Positions 52,743-61,513 of a stretch of 64,000 bases of DNA are shown one piece after another; position 1 is the first letter of the stretch; every line of letters starts with the position of its first letter. Below the pieces are notes generated by a model that saw only the letters and a list, made by a program, of their open reading frames with translations, made no database searches and was not told the origin of the DNA. Source of the DNA: Lachnospiraceae bacterium (GTDB lineage: Bacteria; Bacillota; Clostridia; Lachnospirales; Lachnospiraceae); NCBI GenBank assembly GCA_017617005.1, contig JAFZWW010000034.1, forward strand, positions 1 through 64,000, given 5' to 3'. The position numbers and the translations under genes were made by a program.

Positions 52743-52772
52743 GAAAACAGCGGAACCGTCCCGCTGTTTCGC
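52743..52772. repeat. Palindromic repeat, core GGAACCGTCCC, copy 2
   Basis: AAACAGCGG (52745-52753) pairs with CCGCTGTTT (52761-52769) around the core GGAACCGTCCC (52752-52762). Only 10 nt from copy 1 and just before the ATPase gene; GTTCAC at 52773-52778 repeats the right arm of copy 1. Confidence 0.65.
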
Positions 52773-52793
52773 GTTCACCCCGGGTAACTTCTT

Positions 52794-54713
52794 ATGAATA
52801 AGAAACAGAAAAAAGTATTCAACAGAATAATCATCAGCATCATCCTTCTTATCGCATTGCAGATCCTTCTGCATTTCGTGGAAGTCCCCGTGCTGCTTCA
52901 GTTCGCACTCTACATGATCCCCTACATCGTGATCGGAGGCGACATTCTGAAGAAGGCCTTCCACGGCATCACCCACGGACAGGTCTTCGATGAATGCTTC
53001 CTGATGGCGGTTGCGACGGTCGGTGCGATAATTCTCGGACTTGTTACCGAAGGCGAGGAAGGCGGCTTTCTTGAAGGTGTTGCGGTAATGCTCTTTTACC
53101 AGATAGGCGAGCTTTTCCAGTCGGTTGCGGTCGGAAAGAGCAGAAAGAACATCACCGACCTCATGGACATCCGCCCCGATTATGCGAACATCGAAAATGA
53201 ATCCGGTGAACTTGAAAAGGTTGATCCCGAAGATGTTTCCATCGGAACGATAATAGTCGTGAAAGCCGGCGAGAAGATCCCCATCGACGGAATCATCAGG
53301 GAAGGAACCGCATCCCTCGATACCTCCGCACTTACCGGCGAGAGCATGCCGGTTGAAAAGAATCCCGGTGACGAAGTCATAAGCGGATGTGTCAATATCA
53401 CCGGACTTCTCAAGATAGAGACTACCAGGGAATTCGGCGAATCCACCGTTTCGAAGATCCTCGACATGGTTGAGAATTCTTCGATGAAAAAGAGTAAATC
53501 AGAGAACTTCATCTCGAAGTTTGCCAGATTCTACACTCCGATAGTATGTTGCCTCGCACTAGCATTGGCTCTACTTCCCCCAATAGTTCTTCTGATCATG
53601 TCGAAGGAACCCATGTGGGGAACCTGGGTCATCAGGGCTCTGACATTTCTCGTAATCAGCTGTCCCTGTGCACTTGTGATCTCGATCCCTTTAAGCTTCT
53701 TCGGAGGAATCGGTGCCGCATCATCGAACGGAATTCTTGTAAAGGGTTCCAACTATCTTGAGGCACTTTCCGAAACCGGCATCATCGCATTTGATAAGAC
53801 AGGAACGCTTACCAAGGGAACCTTCGAAGTAACGAAGGTGTCACCCGCAGAAGGATTTACGGCAGACGACCTTGTGATCTATGCATCGATTGCAGAGAGA
53901 TATTCCGATCATCCGATCGCTCTTTCGATAAAGAAGTTCGCAGAGGAAGGCGGTCTTAACAGCATCGAGGAGATCACCTCGGATGAAAACATTCCCGGAA
54001 AAGGCGTTAGGGTAAAGACCGTTTCAAATGAGATCTATGCAGGTAATTCCGCTCTCATGGAAAGCATCGGCTTTACTCCCATATCCGGAGTAGACTTCCC
54101 CGGAACGGTCATTCACGTTGCTTGTGACGGAAAATATGTCGGCATGATCCTGATCTCCGATTCCCTCAAGCCCACATCCAAAAAGGCGATCGAAGCTCTC
54201 AAGGCATCCGGCATCAGAAGACTTGTAATGCTGACCGGTGACCGTAAGGAGAGTGCCGAAAGCATCGCTGACGAACTGGGATTATCCGAATACCGTGCGG
54301 GACTCCTTCCCGGCGACAAGGTCGATGAAGTCGAGAAGCTCATCGCTGACAAAAAGGGAAAAGAAAAACTCGCATTTGTAGGCGACGGAATAAACGATGC
54401 CCCCGTTCTTTCAAGGGCGGATATCGGAATCGCAATGGGTGCGCTCGGATCGGATGCCGCGATAGAAAGTGCGGATATAGTTCTTATGGACGATGATCCC
54501 GCTAGGATCGCGCTTGCAATGAAGATCTCGAAAAAGTGCCTGAGAATAGTACGCGAGAACATCATTTTTGCCATCGGGATCAAGGTTTTATGCCTGCTAC
54601 TCGGTGCTCTGGGTATCGCAAATATGTGGATGGCGATATTTGCCGATGTAGGTGTCATGGTTATCGCCGTACTTAACGCGATAAGGTGCCTGAAAATCCC
54701 TAAAAATGCGTAA
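52794..54713 (+). CDS. Heavy-metal P1B-type ATPase (Zn/Cd/Co class)
   Basis: Metal-exporting ATPase of 639 residues. Seen: TGESMPVEKNPGDEV actuator motif, CPC metal site in VISCPCALVISIP, phosphorylation site DKTGTLTKG, the SDHPIA His-Pro, GDRKESA and the hinge VGDGINDAPVLSRADIG. The last helices carry GIKVLCLLLGALG and FADVGVM; the Lys and Asp there are features of the ZntA/CadA zinc class rather than copper pumps. It lacks the N-terminal metal-binding domain, supplied apparently by the separate HMA protein. The start has only a weak binding site (GGGTAAC), so translation may be modest. Confidence 0.93.
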   Translation: MNKKQKKVFNRIIISIILLIALQILLHFVEVPVLLQFALYMIPYIVIGGDILKKAFHGITHGQVFDECFLMAVATVGAIILGLVTEGEEGGFLEGVAVMLFYQIGELFQSVAVGKSRKNITDLMDIRPDYANIENESGELEKVDPEDVSIGTIIVVKAGEKIPIDGIIREGTASLDTSALTGESMPVEKNPGDEVISGCVNITGLLKIETTREFGESTVSKILDMVENSSMKKSKSENFISKFARFYTPIVCCLALALALLPPIVLLIMSKEPMWGTWVIRALTFLVISCPCALVISIPLSFFGGIGAASSNGILVKGSNYLEALSETGIIAFDKTGTLTKGTFEVTKVSPAEGFTADDLVIYASIAERYSDHPIALSIKKFAEEGGLNSIEEITSDENIPGKGVRVKTVSNEIYAGNSALMESIGFTPISGVDFPGTVIHVACDGKYVGMILISDSLKPTSKKAIEALKASGIRRLVMLTGDRKESAESIADELGLSEYRAGLLPGDKVDEVEKLIADKKGKEKLAFVGDGINDAPVLSRADIGIAMGALGSDAAIESADIVLMDDDPARIALAMKISKKCLRIVRENIIFAIGIKVLCLLLGALGIANMWMAIFADVGVMVIAVLNAIRCLKIPKNA

Positions 54714-54791
54714 AATAATACAAAATTCATAGTTTTCGGGCCTTTCATGCTTTATAATGAACTATGTATTGCACCAAGAAAGGATTTCCCG

Positions 54792-56453
54792 ATGAACGAC
54801 GATAAAATATTTACAGAAGATAACGAACCCTCGGAAAAATCCGGGGGTTCTTTCAGTGAAGAAACCAAAGATAATAAAGAGAACACTTCAACCTCCGACA
54901 CCGCAGACCTTACCGAGGGTCATGGAGATGCTTCGAAGACAGGTGATGCCGGCAAGGGCTCGTCCGATACCTATGAGGATGTGTGCTTTGTATGCCGCAG
55001 GCCCGAGAGCAAGGTCGGCAAGATGTTCAAGCTTCCCGGTTCCATCACCATATGCAGCGACTGCATGCAGAAGACCATGGATACCGTATCCCAGTTTGAC
55101 TATCAGGGAATGCTGAACGGCTCCCATGTCATGACCGAAGAAGAGCTCCGCAAACTTATGGGTGATGCAGTAAATACCGACCCTGCAGATGCCGGCAAGG
55201 ATTCCGCAGGCGGCGCAGGTTCTCCCTTCCCCGGATTCGGCTTTGTTAACCTTGCAAATCTCCAGGGCTTCGGAGGAATCCCCAATAAGCAGAGGCTTAA
55301 AAAGAAGGACCCCAATGCAAAGCCGATGATCGACATCAAAAATCTTCCCGCTCCCCACAAGATCAAGGAGAGTCTGGATAAGTACGTCGTTGGTCAGGAG
55401 CATGCGAAGAAGGTCATGTCCGTTGCGGTCTACAACCACTACAAGAGAGTTGCGACCGATTCGATGGATTCCATTGAGATTGAGAAGTCAAACATCCTTC
55501 TCATCGGTCCCACCGGATGCGGAAAGACTTATATGGTCCGCACACTTGCCAAGCTCCTCGATGTGCCTCTCGCGATTGCAGATGCAACATCACTTACAGA
55601 GGCAGGCTATATCGGCGACGATATCGAAAGTGTTATTTCGAAACTTCTTGCGGCAGCCGACAATGATGTCGAAAAAGCTGAGAATGGAATCGTATTCATC
55701 GACGAGATAGATAAGATCGCGAAAAAAGAAAGCTCGAACCACCGCGACGTATCCGGTGAAAGTGTACAGCAGGGAATGCTCAAACTCCTCGAAGGATCCG
55801 AGGTCGAGGTCCCGGTCGGTGCATCCAGCAAGGGTGCGATGGTTCCTCTCGCAACCGTCAACACCAGGAACATCCTCTTTATCTGCGGAGGCGCATTCCC
55901 CGGACTTGACGATATCATCAAGCAGAGACTGTCCAAGACCAACTCGATCGGTTTCGGAGGAACACTCAAGGATTCTTATGAGAATGACCCCGATATCCTT
56001 TCCAAGGTGACCACCGAGGATATCAGAAAATACGGAATGATCCCCGAGTTTATCGGCCGTCTTCCCATCGTTACAACCCTTCAAACCCTTACGAAGGATA
56101 TGCTCATCAAGATCATGACAGAGCCCAAGAATGCGATACTTAAGCAGTATCAGAAGCTCCTTGAACTCGATGAAGTAAAGCTTGAATTTGCAGATGATGC
56201 ACTTGAAGTGATCGCAGATAAAGCGATGGAACTCAAGACCGGAGCCAGGGGACTCAGGAGCATCATAGAAGATTATATGCTCGATATCATGTATGAGATT
56301 CCTAAGGATGACAACATCGGAACTGTCACAATTACCGCAGATTATCTGAAGGGCAAGGGTTCACCCGTTATCGGAATGCGCGGAACTCCTTCGATCGAAA
56401 GTAAAAGCGAGGGAACCTGGAGCGACTTCTACGGAGACAAAAAAGAAGAGTGA
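54792..56453 (+). CDS. clpX: ClpX-type AAA+ unfoldase, long variant
   Basis: Protein of 553 residues, well above the usual 420. An acidic, disordered N-terminus (1-60) precedes the ClpX zinc finger (C65, C68, C88, C91), a long linker (about 100-180, Gly/Pro-rich), then the AAA+ module: Walker A GPTGCGKT (239-246), Walker B VFIDEIDKI (301-309) and C-terminal domain. The ClpP-docking tripeptide IGF is present at 386-388, so it can probably work with ClpP. ATG 54792 has AAAGGA about 8 nt upstream; the frame to 54747 is rejected. A TATAAT at 54754-54759 may be its -10. clpP and trigger factor are not adjacent. Confidence 0.88.
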   Translation: MNDDKIFTEDNEPSEKSGGSFSEETKDNKENTSTSDTADLTEGHGDASKTGDAGKGSSDTYEDVCFVCRRPESKVGKMFKLPGSITICSDCMQKTMDTVSQFDYQGMLNGSHVMTEEELRKLMGDAVNTDPADAGKDSAGGAGSPFPGFGFVNLANLQGFGGIPNKQRLKKKDPNAKPMIDIKNLPAPHKIKESLDKYVVGQEHAKKVMSVAVYNHYKRVATDSMDSIEIEKSNILLIGPTGCGKTYMVRTLAKLLDVPLAIADATSLTEAGYIGDDIESVISKLLAAADNDVEKAENGIVFIDEIDKIAKKESSNHRDVSGESVQQGMLKLLEGSEVEVPVGASSKGAMVPLATVNTRNILFICGGAFPGLDDIIKQRLSKTNSIGFGGTLKDSYENDPDILSKVTTEDIRKYGMIPEFIGRLPIVTTLQTLTKDMLIKIMTEPKNAILKQYQKLLELDEVKLEFADDALEVIADKAMELKTGARGLRSIIEDYMLDIMYEIPKDDNIGTVTITADYLKGKGSPVIGMRGTPSIESKSEGTWSDFYGDKKEE

Positions 56454-56457
56454 ACGA

Positions 56458-56483
56458 GAAACAGCGGAACCGTCCCCTGTTTC
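56458..56483. repeat. Palindromic repeat, core GGAACCGTCCC, copy 3
   Basis: GAAACAG (56458-56464) pairs with CTGTTTC (56477-56483) around the core GGAACCGTCCC (56466-56476). It fills most of the gap between clpX and the aroA fusion. Confidence 0.65.
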
Positions 56484-56492
56484 GGGAAATTG

Positions 56493-58298
56493 ATGAACAC
56501 AGAAATAATAAATGGCAACAGAATATCTTTACGTCCGATTACCGCAGATGATACTGCGATGGTCTTAAAGTGGAGAAATTCCGACAGAACCGTCAGAAAT
56601 TTCTATTACCGCAAGCCTGTAACAGAAGAGGATCATGCCAAATGGCTTTCGGAAAAGGTTGATAGGGGCGAGGTCTGGCAGTATGTCGTTATCCTGAAAG
56701 AAACAGACACCCCCATAGGCTCCGTATATCTCCAGCATATAGATCCCGCAACACTTACGGGCGAGACCGGAGTATTCTTTTCCGAAGATGCACCGGAAGG
56801 ACAGGGACTTGCAACCGAAGCTGTAAAGCTTCTCGGTGATGAGGTCGGCTTTAAGATGCTCGGACTTTTGCATCTGACCGCAAAGGTTATCAGCACAAAT
56901 GCTGCCAGCATAAAGCTCCACGAAAATGCGGGCTACCGCATAGCCAAAGAGATCAATGGTGAGACCTGCACTGACGGTGAAGTTGTTGACAGCACGTATT
57001 TCATCAAAGATGCGCCCGTTTACCGCTGTGACAGAAAGCCGCTGATCAAAGCCGAAACCGGCAAGATCGTAAAACTTGATGACGGCACTATGGAAGTTAC
57101 CGTTCCCGGCTCGAAAAGCATTACTAACAGAGCTCTTCTCATCGCAATGCTTGCGGAGGGTGAATCTGTTCTTGAAGGCGTACTGTTCTCCGATGATACC
57201 GAAAGCTTCTTGAACTGCATGGAAGCACTCGGCATAGAAACGGAGATCGACCGCAGAACAGCGACCGTAAGAGTCAAAGGCTGTGCCGGTAACATCCCCA
57301 ATGTAAATGCAACTCTCAACGTGGAAAGTGCGGGAACAGCTGCAAGATTTCTTACCGCGGTCCTGGGACTTACAGACGGAGGAGAGTATAGGCTCGACTC
57401 ATCGGATCAGATGAAGAAACGTCCGATGGCACCGCTTCTTGATTCCCTTAAGGAACTTGGATGTGAGGTAATTTACGAAGGTGAGGAAGGTTTCTTTCCC
57501 TTCACCTTAAAGCCTCATGGATTTTCCAAGAATGAAGTCACCGTCGATATCGAAAAGAGCTCACAGTTTCTGAGTGCACTTCTTATCGCGGGCCCGTTAA
57601 CTAAGTCCGAACTGAATATTAAGATCAACGGAACACACGGACTCCGTTATGTCGAGATCACGAGAAACATAATGAAGTCCTTCGGAGTAGAGACCGCCAC
57701 TCAAACCGAACTTTCATATCTCGTAAAGCACGGAACCTACATAGCAACCGATTACAATATCGAACCCGATGCATCCGCTGCGGCTTACTTTTATGCGATG
57801 TCACAGATGCTGAATAAGCCCATTACCGTAAAGGGTCTTGATGCAAGCTCCATGCAGGGCGACATCCGTTTCCCCGCAATACTTAAGGAGACGCTGGAAT
57901 CAGAAGGCCCCGTCACCGTCGACATGGGAAGCCTTTCCGATCAGGCACTTACCCTTGCCGCAAGTGTCCTCGGCAGAAAAGCACCCACGACCATCACCGG
58001 AATATCTCATATAAGACATCAGGAATGTGACCGTATAAATGCGATAGTAACCAACCTTACAAATGCGGGAATAAAAGCGACAGAAAATGGAGACGATATC
58101 ACGATCGAACCCGGAACACCGAAGCCCGCCGATATCGATTCGTTCGGAGATCACAGGGTTGCGATGGCATTTTCGCTTCTTGGATTAATGCAGCCGGGCA
58201 TCAACATCCTGAATCCCTGCTGTTGTTCGAAAACCTTCCCCGATTATTTCGCATATTTCGATGAAATGCGGTTATTGACAAAGAGTCAATCTTGTTGA
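56493..58298 (+). CDS. aroA: GNAT acetyltransferase fused to EPSP synthase
   Basis: Two-domain protein of 601 residues. Residues about 1-185 are a RimJ/RimL-type GNAT domain (RISLRPITADDTAMVLKWRN, PEGQGLATEAVKLLG acetyl-CoA loop, NAASIKLHENAGYR). Residues about 190-601 are a complete 3-phosphoshikimate 1-carboxyvinyltransferase: VPGSKSITNRALLIA, NVESAGTAARFL, KKRPMAPLLDSL, SSQFLSALLIAGPL, EPDASAAAYFY, RHQECDRINAI and DHRVAMAFSLLG. EPSP synthase makes EPSP from shikimate 3-phosphate and PEP in aromatic amino acid synthesis. The fusion partner is unusual. ATG 56493 is preferred to TTG 56490. No other aro genes are nearby. Confidence 0.92.
   Translation: MNTEIINGNRISLRPITADDTAMVLKWRNSDRTVRNFYYRKPVTEEDHAKWLSEKVDRGEVWQYVVILKETDTPIGSVYLQHIDPATLTGETGVFFSEDAPEGQGLATEAVKLLGDEVGFKMLGLLHLTAKVISTNAASIKLHENAGYRIAKEINGETCTDGEVVDSTYFIKDAPVYRCDRKPLIKAETGKIVKLDDGTMEVTVPGSKSITNRALLIAMLAEGESVLEGVLFSDDTESFLNCMEALGIETEIDRRTATVRVKGCAGNIPNVNATLNVESAGTAARFLTAVLGLTDGGEYRLDSSDQMKKRPMAPLLDSLKELGCEVIYEGEEGFFPFTLKPHGFSKNEVTVDIEKSSQFLSALLIAGPLTKSELNIKINGTHGLRYVEITRNIMKSFGVETATQTELSYLVKHGTYIATDYNIEPDASAAAYFYAMSQMLNKPITVKGLDASSMQGDIRFPAILKETLESEGPVTVDMGSLSDQALTLAASVLGRKAPTTITGISHIRHQECDRINAIVTNLTNAGIKATENGDDITIEPGTPKPADIDSFGDHRVAMAFSLLGLMQPGINILNPCCCSKTFPDYFAYFDEMRLLTKSQSC
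58274..58296 (+). terminator. Weak hairpin over the aroA stop
   Basis: ATTGAC (58274-58279) pairs with GTCAAT (58285-58290), followed by CTTGTTG. Short stem and poor T-tract make termination doubtful. Confidence 0.25.
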
Positions 58299-58321
58299 AG
58301 CCGCTCGAAATATGATAGAAT
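58292..58321 (+). promoter_or_regulatory. Possible promoter for the GGDEF gene
   Basis: -35 TTGTTG (58292-58297), 18-bp spacer, -10 TAGAAT (58316-58321), 48 bp before the start codon. Confidence 0.4.
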
Positions 58322-58368
58322 ATTCTGAAGGTTATGAGGGGCAAACCTTGTAATGATGGAGGCTTCAG

Positions 58369-59547
58369 ATGGCTGATAAGCCTGAAGAGATTAAAAAGCA
58401 GGAAGAGATAAAGCGCGAAAGTGCTTTCATAAGAGTGGTGACAGGTGCCGGCGGAGTCAATCCCCAGGAGATCCTTGAGATCCTTTCGATCGCCATTATC
58501 ATCATCCATGTGTTCATGATGTTCATGTATCACATCATGGGTGTCTGGCAGCTTGCGCTCTATAACATTATCGTAATCGCTTATTATTCCTACTGTTACA
58601 CCACGGTCCGCGAGGGCAAGATCTTCAGGGGCTACCTTCTTACCTTCATCGAGATAGTCCTGCAGATGGTCATTACCATGTTCATAATCGGATGGGAGTC
58701 CGGTTTCTACACGTACGTCATATCCATCATCCCGGTCTATTATTACATCTCAATGTTCGTAGGCGGTGCCGACCACAAGAAGGGTGAGCATGTTTTTACC
58801 CCGATGATATGGTCGTTCGTCACGCTTGCAATCCTTCTTTCGACATACATCACCGACCAGTTCGTAACCCCCATCGTCACACTTGAAACCGCACCCTTAA
58901 AGGTTGCTTTCACATTCAACGTATTCTTCGCATCCATGCTGATCATCTGGATGTCGCATTTCTTCGTTCTCGGATATAAGAATTCCATCGATATCCTCGC
59001 GAAAAAGAATACAACCCTCGACGAAGAGGCCAGCCTCGATCCCCTTACCGGACTTTACAACAGACGTACCATGGAGACGCATCTCGATGTGGCTCTTGAG
59101 GGAGCCAAGAAGACCGGTGCGCTCTTCAGTCTTGTAATGGGTGACATCGATTTCTTCAAGAGGATCAACGATACTTACGGTCACGACTGCGGAGACGTTG
59201 CTCTTGTTCAGGTTGCGGATATACTCAAGACCTGCGTAAGAGACGGCGATGTCGTATGCCGATGGGGAGGAGAGGAATTCCTTCTCCTTGTCAAAGGAAA
59301 CAGAAATGTCGCTTCAACAGTTGCGGAGCGTATCAGAGCCAGGATTGAAAATAATGTTGTCGAATACGGCGAGCACAGGATCACCTTTACTATGACGCTC
59401 GGCGTTTCAACATATGCACCCGGGTATTCACTCGAGTCGCTCGTAACCCAGGCTGACGAAAATCTTTATTACGGAAAGGAACACGGCAGAAACCAGGTCG
59501 TATCAACCAAGCCCAAGGTTACTTCTACGGTATCATCAAATGTCTGA
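58369..59547 (+). CDS. Membrane-bound diguanylate cyclase (GGDEF)
   Basis: Protein of 392 residues. About six N-terminal helices (about 45-205) form a membrane sensor module, followed by a GGDEF domain (about 222-380) with DPLTGLYNRRTME, GDIDFFKRINDTYGHDCGD and the active-site RWGGEEF. An inhibitory-site RxxD (RDGD) lies just before the active-site motif, so product inhibition by c-di-GMP is likely. GGAGG precedes ATG 58369. It overlaps the MATE gene by 8 nt, suggesting coregulation. No c-di-GMP effector is visible in the window. Confidence 0.93.
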   Translation: MADKPEEIKKQEEIKRESAFIRVVTGAGGVNPQEILEILSIAIIIIHVFMMFMYHIMGVWQLALYNIIVIAYYSYCYTTVREGKIFRGYLLTFIEIVLQMVITMFIIGWESGFYTYVISIIPVYYYISMFVGGADHKKGEHVFTPMIWSFVTLAILLSTYITDQFVTPIVTLETAPLKVAFTFNVFFASMLIIWMSHFFVLGYKNSIDILAKKNTTLDEEASLDPLTGLYNRRTMETHLDVALEGAKKTGALFSLVMGDIDFFKRINDTYGHDCGDVALVQVADILKTCVRDGDVVCRWGGEEFLLLVKGNRNVASTVAERIRARIENNVVEYGEHRITFTMTLGVSTYAPGYSLESLVTQADENLYYGKEHGRNQVVSTKPKVTSTVSSNV

Positions 59548-60952
59548 ACAAGTTCAGGAATCATTACAAAAAGAAAACAAAATGGGCGTTATGCCCGTTA
59601 AGAAACTGATCATCACGATGTCCCTTCCGATGATGATCTCCATGATCGTGCAGGCTCTGTATAATGTCGTCGACTCGGCGTTTGTATCGAGGCTTGATCC
59701 CGATTCGCTTGCGATGGCTGCGCTAACACTCGCATTCCCAATTCAGAGTCTTATGATCGCAGTCGGATCCGGAACCGGAGTCGGTATCAATGCGATGCTC
59801 TCAACCTCCCTTGGGGAAAAGAGATTCGACAAATCCGATGCCGCTGCCAACCAGGGAATCCTTCTCGGTGTCTTCAGCTTCGCAGTATTCTTCATCGTCG
59901 GATTCTTTGCCGTAGATCCCTTCTTTGCACATCTGACAAGCGATGCCGCCGTAATAGAATACGGTGCTCCTTATCTTAAGATAGTGACCATGATGTCCTT
60001 CGGTCTCTTCATACAGATGACCTTCGAAAGGCTTCTTCAGTCTACGGGTCTTACATTCTATTCGATGATCACCCAGACAACCGGCGCGGTCATCAATATC
60101 ATACTCGACCCCATTATGATCTTCGGATATTTCGGTTGTCCCGCACTCGGAACAGCAGGAGCTGCTTATGCAACGGTCATCGGACAGTGCGTTGCGGGAA
60201 CACTTGCGTTTATCTTCAACATTACGAAAAACAAAGAGATCCATATAAATCTAAAGAAGATCATCACTCCCGACTTTTCTGCGATCGGAAGGATATATAT
60301 CGTCGGACTTCCTTCCATACTCATGATGAGTATCGGTTCCGTAATGAGCTACTTCATGAACAAGATTCTCGATGCATTTTCAACCACTGCTGTTGCGGTA
60401 TACGGAGTTTACTTCAGGCTCCAGAGCTTCTTCTTCATGCCTGTCTTCGGAATGAACAACGGTATCATCCCTGTGCTTGCATATAATTACGGTGCGAAAA
60501 AGAGGGAGCGTATTGATGAAGCCTTGCGCTTCGGTGTTATCCTTGCTGTATGCATCATGACAGTCGGAACGATCATTTTCGAAGCGATTCCCGGAGTGCT
60601 TCTGGACCTCTTCAATGCGAAGGATCAGGTCAAGGCGATAGGTATCCCCGCAATGAGGATCATTGCACTTCACTTCCCGTTCGCTGCGATCGCAATATCT
60701 CTCGGAACAGTGTTTCAGGCGTTTTCCAAGAGCATCTATTCACTTATAATATCGGTGTGCAGACAGCTCGTCGTGCTTATTCCCGTAGCGTGGGCACTTG
60801 CTTACTTTACGAATAATGTCGGCACGGTATGGTTCTCCTTCCTTGTTGCGGAAGGCGTATCCTGCACACTTTCGATATTCTTCTTCAGAGTTGTATATAA
60901 ACAAGTAGTTGAGCCGATTGCCAAGACCGACTCGAAGAAAGAGGTAAACTAA
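59540..60952 (+). CDS. MATE family efflux transporter
   Basis: Multidrug/sodium or proton antiporter of 470 residues with 12 helices in two homologous halves: MSLPMMISMIVQALYNVVDSAFVSRL (cited as MSLPMMISMIVQALYN) begins the first, VGLPSILMMSIGSVMSYFMN the second. Family members extrude cationic drugs or metabolites. It overlaps the GGDEF gene at its start and is followed directly by an ECF S component, so transport of a cofactor-like compound is conceivable but not shown. Confidence 0.93.
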   Translation: MSEQVQESLQKENKMGVMPVKKLIITMSLPMMISMIVQALYNVVDSAFVSRLDPDSLAMAALTLAFPIQSLMIAVGSGTGVGINAMLSTSLGEKRFDKSDAAANQGILLGVFSFAVFFIVGFFAVDPFFAHLTSDAAVIEYGAPYLKIVTMMSFGLFIQMTFERLLQSTGLTFYSMITQTTGAVINIILDPIMIFGYFGCPALGTAGAAYATVIGQCVAGTLAFIFNITKNKEIHINLKKIITPDFSAIGRIYIVGLPSILMMSIGSVMSYFMNKILDAFSTTAVAVYGVYFRLQSFFFMPVFGMNNGIIPVLAYNYGAKKRERIDEALRFGVILAVCIMTVGTIIFEAIPGVLLDLFNAKDQVKAIGIPAMRIIALHFPFAAIAISLGTVFQAFSKSIYSLIISVCRQLVVLIPVAWALAYFTNNVGTVWFSFLVAEGVSCTLSIFFFRVVYKQVVEPIAKTDSKKEVN

Positions 60953-61507
60953 ATGAACGAAAAGACCAAAAAGATCACCACAGCAGCAGCACTTCTCGCT
61001 ATCTGCATCGTAAGCCAGTTCTTCAAGAACTTCAGCGTTTACATTACGGGCCCCATCATCAATGCGTGCCTCATCCTTGCAGTTGTTTATTGCGGACTTT
61101 TCTGGTCGGTCATCATTGCAATCCTTACACCCGTGACCGCATTCCTCATCACCGGTGCACCTGTAATGAAGGTTGTACCTGCGATCATGCCCCTTGTTAT
61201 GGCAGGTAATGTTGTACTCGTTGTAGTCTTCTGGCTCTTCGTAAGAAAGAAAAAGGATCTCATCAAGTTCATCGCAGGCGGTATCGTAGGAAGTGTTGCA
61301 AAGGGTGCATTCATGGCACTTACCATTTCATACGGAGTGCTTGCTACCGTAACCCTTCCCGAAGCAATGCAGCCCATGCTTCCCAAGCTTCAGCTTACTT
61401 ACTCGGTAACACAGCTCGTCACCGCACTCATCGGACTCGGTTATGCGCTTGTTATCTGGGCAGCACTCAAGAAGGCATTCCCGAACTCTGAAAGTGACAA
61501 TAACTGA
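60953..61507 (+). CDS. ECF transporter S component
   Basis: Hydrophobic protein of 184 residues with about five to six helices, matching the size of ECF S components; ITGPIINACLILAVVYCG near the N-terminus fits. It begins immediately after the MATE stop codon. Substrate unknown; it is not similar enough to the S component at 10961 to suggest the same vitamin. Relies on an EcfAT module encoded elsewhere. Confidence 0.75.
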   Translation: MNEKTKKITTAAALLAICIVSQFFKNFSVYITGPIINACLILAVVYCGLFWSVIIAILTPVTAFLITGAPVMKVVPAIMPLVMAGNVVLVVVFWLFVRKKKDLIKFIAGGIVGSVAKGAFMALTISYGVLATVTLPEAMQPMLPKLQLTYSVTQLVTALIGLGYALVIWAALKKAFPNSESDNN

Positions 61508-61513
61508 TCTCTT

